NCBI GenBank assembly: GCA_032054765.1
Contig: DAMBSC010000002.1
Span: forward strand, 186,001-250,000
Source of the DNA: DFXE01 sp032054765
GTDB lineage: Bacteria > Bacteroidota > Bacteroidia > Bacteroidales > Tannerellaceae
DNA length: 64,000 bases
Direction: 5' to 3'
Part shown: piece after piece, positions 60,553 through 64,000 of the stretch
Numbering within the stretch: the stretch's first letter is position 1
Layout: every line of letters begins with the position of its first letter
Position numbers and translations under genes: made by a program
Notes under the pieces: generated by a model
What the model was told of the DNA's origin: nothing
Seen by the model: only the letters and a program-made list of their open reading frames with translations
Databases searched by the model: none

Positions 60553-60583
60553 TTTGTTTGTTCAACTCTATTCTATACCTTTG
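60553..60583 (+). promoter_or_regulatory. Promoter of the L31 gene
   Basis: TTTG (60553-60556), a 19-bp spacer and TACCTTTG (60576-60583) match both consensus boxes, giving a leader of about 50 nt before the L31 start. Confidence 0.7.
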
Positions 60584-60641
60584 CATCCCAATTCGGTTAC
60601 CAACAAGATATTAAGAATATAAATAAAAAACAAATAAAGAA

Positions 60642-60896
60642 ATGAAACAAGGTATTCATCCTGACAACTATCGTCCTGTAGTATTCAAGGATATGTCTAA
60701 CGACGATGTATTTATTACACGTTCTACTATTAATGCCAGAGAGACAATCGATATTGACGGCGTTACATATCCGCTTGTAAAAGTGGAAATCTCTAATACT
60801 TCTCACCCGTTCTATACCGGTAAATCTAAATTGGTGGATACAGCAGGACGTGTTGATAAGTTCATGAGCCGTTACGGTAATCGTAATAAGAAATAA
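60642..60896 (+). CDS. rpmE2: 50S ribosomal protein L31 type B
   Basis: An 84-residue L31: MKQGIHPDNYRPVVFKDMS, then SNTSHPFYTGKSKLVDTAGRVDKFMSRYG, the L31 signature. It lacks the CxxC zinc pair of the other paralogue type, so it is the type B form. It is a single-gene transcription unit with a consensus promoter and a terminator. Confidence 0.96.
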   Translation: MKQGIHPDNYRPVVFKDMSNDDVFITRSTINARETIDIDGVTYPLVKVEISNTSHPFYTGKSKLVDTAGRVDKFMSRYGNRNKK

Positions 60897-60919
60897 GTAA
60901 AGATATTTTACTGAAAGAT

Positions 60920-60954
60920 AATAAAAGGCTATCCTCATCGGATAGCCTTTTATT
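60920..60954. terminator. Bidirectional terminator between rpmE2 and the sulfatase gene
   Basis: AATAAAAGGCTATCC (60920-60934) and GGATAGCCTTTTATT (60940-60954) pair perfectly over 15 bp with a 5-base loop. T-rich sequence lies on both strands, so it serves both converging genes. Confidence 0.85.
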
Positions 60955-60960
60955 GTATAA

Positions 60961-62556
60961 TTAATCTATTGTTGAGCTGCCCCACCAATCTTCATTGGGT
61001 TTATAATCCAATTGCAGCATCTGCATTCTTTGTTTTTCCAGAAATTCTTTTGTTTTTGTTTGTTGCGTATACTTATATTCTGCTTCTTTAATAGGATCAT
61101 ATAACGGATCGGGGACAGGATACTTTGCATTAACCTCAGTTAGCCAGACTGATAACTTCTTACTTAGATAATCTACTATTTCAGGATATTGAGCATTTAA
61201 TGTTTCCTTTTCTGATGGATCAATAGTGAGATTATATAGTTCATTCCTTCCGTCTTCATAATAATATATCAGTTTCCAATCACCATCTCGAATAACGGAA
61301 GAAGGCTCTCCTCCCTGATTTCCATAATGTGGATAATGCCAGTATAATGGTCGATCAGGAATTGCTCCACCTTCCAATAACGGACGGATAGAAACACCAT
61401 CCTGATGCTGTTCCGGAAGAAGAGGAATACCTGCAAAGTCAAGGAAAGTAGGATAGAAATCAGCTCCGGTTACAGGAGTATCACATAGAGTACCCTGTGT
61501 TTTACAACCGGGGAACTGAACAAGAACCGGTACACGAAGTCCACCTTCCCATTGACGTCCTTTTCCTCCGCGAAGTGGTAAATTACTTGTAGCGTATGCA
61601 TCCCCGGAAGATACTCCGCCGTTATCACTTGTAAATACAATAATCGTATTATCATCCAGCCCCAACTCTTCCAGCTTATTCAATAGAATACCTACCGCAT
61701 CATCCATCTGCTTTATTAATCCGGCATATACCGGATTATCCTGGTTTTGACGGACCGGCAGCGTTCTATCGACTTTAAAACCTTCTTCCTCAATCACACT
61801 ATCTTTAGCCTTATCACGGAAATAACGCCAGTTCCCTTCAGTAGTTTGTAAAGGAGCATGAACAGCATAGAATGAAAGATAGGCAAAAAAAGGCTGTTTC
61901 TTATTCTTTTTGGTATGTTCTTCAATAAAAGAGACCGTTTCATTAGCCAGACGAATGGATAAATTCTCTCCATCCAGTCCGTCTTTCAACTTTGGATTTT
62001 TATATGGAGAAAAATATCCTCCGGGAGGGGAACCCACACCAAAGCCTCCTTTATTAATATCAAAACCATGATCTTCAGGTGTAGAACCTTCACCTCCCAA
62101 ATGCCATTTGCCCGCCATAAAAGTTTTATATCCATTAATCCTAAGGGCTTTTGGTAAAGCTATTTCTTCCATCGATAAACTATGGACATACTTGGCAGGT
62201 AAAAGTTTTGAGTTTCTACCCATTTTACGCCAATCTTCTCCTGATGCTTCACCAATCCAGTTAGTTATACCATGACGAGCTGTAAATTTACCGGTCATAA
62301 TACTGGCACGAGAAGGGCTAGAGACCTGGCAAGCAGCATATCCCTGTGTAAAATTTATTCCGTTTAGGGCAATACGGTCGATGTTCGGAGATTCATAATA
62401 TGTACTACCAGTACATTGCAAATCACTCCACCCAAAATCATCAGCTAATATAAATACTATATTAGGAGACTGCTTACTTTTGCCATATATTTCAGGTATG
62501 CTCAATACGGATATTCCAACCAATAGAGATACCTTGCCAATAGTTGCATTCTTCAT
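60961..62556 (-). CDS. Sulfatase, serine-type (S1-like)
   Basis: A 531-residue secreted sulfatase with signal MKNATIGKVSLLVGISVLSIPEIYG. Metal ligands are at NIVFILADDFGWSDLQ. The modification motif is S79-S-P-S-R followed by ASIMTGK, so formylglycine would come from Ser and need an anaerobic maturase (anSME), not seen in the window. MAGKWHLGG, FAYLSFYAVHAP and FTSDNGG are also present. It follows the GH95-like gene by 8 bp and probably desulfates the same glycan. Confidence 0.92.
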   Translation of the reverse strand: MKNATIGKVSLLVGISVLSIPEIYGKSKQSPNIVFILADDFGWSDLQCTGSTYYESPNIDRIALNGINFTQGYAACQVSSPSRASIMTGKFTARHGITNWIGEASGEDWRKMGRNSKLLPAKYVHSLSMEEIALPKALRINGYKTFMAGKWHLGGEGSTPEDHGFDINKGGFGVGSPPGGYFSPYKNPKLKDGLDGENLSIRLANETVSFIEEHTKKNKKQPFFAYLSFYAVHAPLQTTEGNWRYFRDKAKDSVIEEEGFKVDRTLPVRQNQDNPVYAGLIKQMDDAVGILLNKLEELGLDDNTIIVFTSDNGGVSSGDAYATSNLPLRGGKGRQWEGGLRVPVLVQFPGCKTQGTLCDTPVTGADFYPTFLDFAGIPLLPEQHQDGVSIRPLLEGGAIPDRPLYWHYPHYGNQGGEPSSVIRDGDWKLIYYYEDGRNELYNLTIDPSEKETLNAQYPEIVDYLSKKLSVWLTEVNAKYPVPDPLYDPIKEAEYKYTQQTKTKEFLEKQRMQMLQLDYKPNEDWWGSSTID

Positions 62557-62564
62557 CAGTTAAT

Positions 62565-64000
62565 TCAAATAGAAAGAGTTATCCTTTTTCCTGCTGTTGT
62601 TTCTATCACAATTACATCATCTTTTAATGTATAAGTGTTTTCTTCATCAATTTTAAATGAGGCGTCTATAAAAGGATTTTTCAAACACACAATACCACCT
62701 TTTTCAGGATATATAGATACCTGCTTAACGCTCCCACCCTCTTGTGAAGCGGAGACTAAGAAAGCTCCATACGTGCGTAAATCCTTAAATTCAACATCTT
62801 TCCAACTTTCCGGAATAGCAGGAAACAGATGAATTACTCCTGTATGACTCTGAATTAACATTTCCTGTACACCGGATGCAAAAGCAAAATTACCTTCCAG
62901 TGTGAACGGACGATAAGTAAATTTAGATTTACCGGTTTTTGTCTGATCGCCATTTACATGAAAAGTATTTCGCAGACAGAAGCATTCGGCAAATATACGA
63001 AGCGCTTCCGCAGCTCCTTCACTGTCCATTGCACGCGCTTTCATATTCCCGAGCCAACTATAGGAATAACCACACCAGTAGTCAGGTCCAACCTTATCAA
63101 AATTATGAATAGTCGATTTAATTATTTCTCTGTCTTTTTCTCCTTTACTCCAATCTATAATTCCCAATGGATGGATAGCCATTGAATTAGAAAAATGTCT
63201 GTGAGATTCATTGTAAGGAAACCCTTTTGCAAAAGTAAGTCCATTATCCTCACCCAAATCAAAATCAGGCAATTGATCACGAAGATCCTTCCAGTGATCA
63301 GCTTCTTCATTTAAGGCTAAATCCGAAGCCAGTTCTGATGCCGCATTAAAAGCAAAATAGATTAAAGAAAGGTCATAGTTTGTCATAGTATGGAACCATG
63401 CCTGCAAACTATTATCATAAATCTCGGGACTGGAACTCATTGGTAATTGTCTTACACCCTCATTATCAAGGAAAGTTATCTCTTCCAGGAAAGTAGCCAC
63501 GTCTTTGAGATAAGGATAGGCTCTTTCTCTAAGAAACTCTTTATCTCCGGAATATCTATAATGAAGATAAAAATGCTGTGACAGCCATGCTGAAATAGTA
63601 GGAGACATGGAGTATTGTATCCAGCCAGCCATATTTTCGCCTAGAAGGGTACATACACCTGGTACATTTAATCCCTCCTTTTCAAAATATTGTTTTGTAT
63701 ATTTTTTATTTACGTCACGCTGTTCCCATAATTTATTTAAGTAGCCTAAGCCTTCGGTAAGATAATTCCCTGTATAGCAAGGCCAGTAACTTAACTGCGT
63801 ATTCAAATCATGATGATAATCACCCTTCCACGGGGGCAATTTTCCATTATCGGCAGTCCAAACAGCTTGTAAAGCGATCGGATATGAATATTCCCGAGCA
63901 GTAGAACCAAATTTATAAATCTCATTCGCATACTGTTTCGCCAATACTTTATCAGGTATTGTAATAGAAGATTTTTGCCAGAAAGAATTCCAGAACGAAA
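62565..64000 (-). CDS. GH95-like glycoside hydrolase, 5' end outside the window
   Basis: The reading frame stays open to the window edge (residues SFWNSFWQKSSITIPDKVLAKQYANEIYKF precede the first available TTG), so the gene is truncated here, not started at 63944. About 478 residues are seen. GH95 catalytic-domain features: ALQAVWTADNGKLPPWKGDYHHDLNTQLSYWPCYTGNYLTEG, WLSQHFYLHYRYSGD, and a C-terminal beta part with HLFPAIPESW. GH95 acts on alpha-fucosyl or alpha-galactosyl ends. It pairs with the sulfatase gene downstream. Confidence 0.83.
   Translation of the reverse strand, partial: SFWNSFWQKSSITIPDKVLAKQYANEIYKFGSTAREYSYPIALQAVWTADNGKLPPWKGDYHHDLNTQLSYWPCYTGNYLTEGLGYLNKLWEQRDVNKKYTKQYFEKEGLNVPGVCTLLGENMAGWIQYSMSPTISAWLSQHFYLHYRYSGDKEFLRERAYPYLKDVATFLEEITFLDNEGVRQLPMSSSPEIYDNSLQAWFHTMTNYDLSLIYFAFNAASELASDLALNEEADHWKDLRDQLPDFDLGEDNGLTFAKGFPYNESHRHFSNSMAIHPLGIIDWSKGEKDREIIKSTIHNFDKVGPDYWCGYSYSWLGNMKARAMDSEGAAEALRIFAECFCLRNTFHVNGDQTKTGKSKFTYRPFTLEGNFAFASGVQEMLIQSHTGVIHLFPAIPESWKDVEFKDLRTYGAFLVSASQEGGSVKQVSIYPEKGGIVCLKNPFIDASFKIDEENTYTLKDDVIVIETTAGKRITLSI

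Noticed and set aside
63942..63944. TTG as a true start of the GH95-like gene
   Set aside because: The frame continues upstream to the window edge with family-like sequence (SFWNSFWQKSSI), so the gene is truncated by the window.

Overview
The window looks like a chromosomal segment of an anaerobic gut-type member of the order Bacteroidales (Bacteroides/Parabacteroides/Dysgonomonas-like; the genus cannot be settled from the sequence alone). The evidence is two SusC/SusD polysaccharide-utilisation loci with ECF-sigma/FecR regulators, many SPII lipoproteins with short MKK-type signal peptides, an acnA-icd-gltA cluster, a serine-type sulfatase, AT-rich spacers, and promoters that repeatedly match the Bacteroidetes consensus TTTG-N19-21-TAnnTTTG.

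Layout. 1-310: start of a lipoprotein gene cut by the window edge, then tRNA-Pro(CGG) with its terminator. 321-8274 (PUL 1, minus strand): ECF sigma, FecR anti-sigma, SusC with STN domain, SusD, and a secreted sugar isomerase/epimerase-like protein. 8444-19923 (PUL 2): divergent ECF sigma and FecR, SusC, SusD, a large unrecognised lipoprotein with glycosidase-like features and a DUF4091/GH123-like protein. 19924-28452: tyrosine-phosphatase-like lipoprotein, lipoprotein serpin, M20 peptidase, DbpA-like RNA helicase, MTA/SAH deaminase, purine nucleoside phosphorylase and an internally duplicated lipoprotein. 28453-29864: a gene-poor accessory stretch with a small CRISPR array that has no cas genes in the window, an AT-rich leader with repeated TTCGAA, and an adjacent 22-bp-period array of palindromes. 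29865-36580: one long operon for a TetR-controlled TolC/HlyD/dual-ABC/ABC-2 efflux system. 36921-40847: L-serine ammonia-lyase, a candidate small RNA, and a sigma/anti-sigma/envelope-protein operon. 41097-48208: monooxygenase-like lipoprotein, two small lipoproteins, MutY, MazG, DsbD and an AspT/YidE-type transporter. 48379-53291: citrate synthase, isocitrate dehydrogenase, aconitase. 53762-60896: gluzincin-like metallopeptidase, flavodoxin-fold oxidoreductase, CreD operon, class II aldolase, ribosomal protein L31 type B. 60961-64000: Ser-type sulfatase and a GH95-like glycosidase that runs off the right edge.

How it fits together. The two PULs and the terminal sulfatase/GH95 pair are glycan-scavenging modules. 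In both PULs an opposite-strand hairpin-plus-T-run lies just upstream of susC, with a Bacteroidetes -7 box about 95 bp before it. This suggests paired antisense small RNAs, as described for some Bacteroides PULs. The most unusual non-coding structures are the CRISPR/22-bp palindrome neighbourhood, four 22-bp iterons upstream of the metallopeptidase at a promoter lacking a -33 box, a shared palindrome at the two CreD-operon promoters, and a symmetric heptamer array between acn and icd. No single wholly new multi-gene system could be demonstrated. These non-coding elements are the best candidates for something undescribed.
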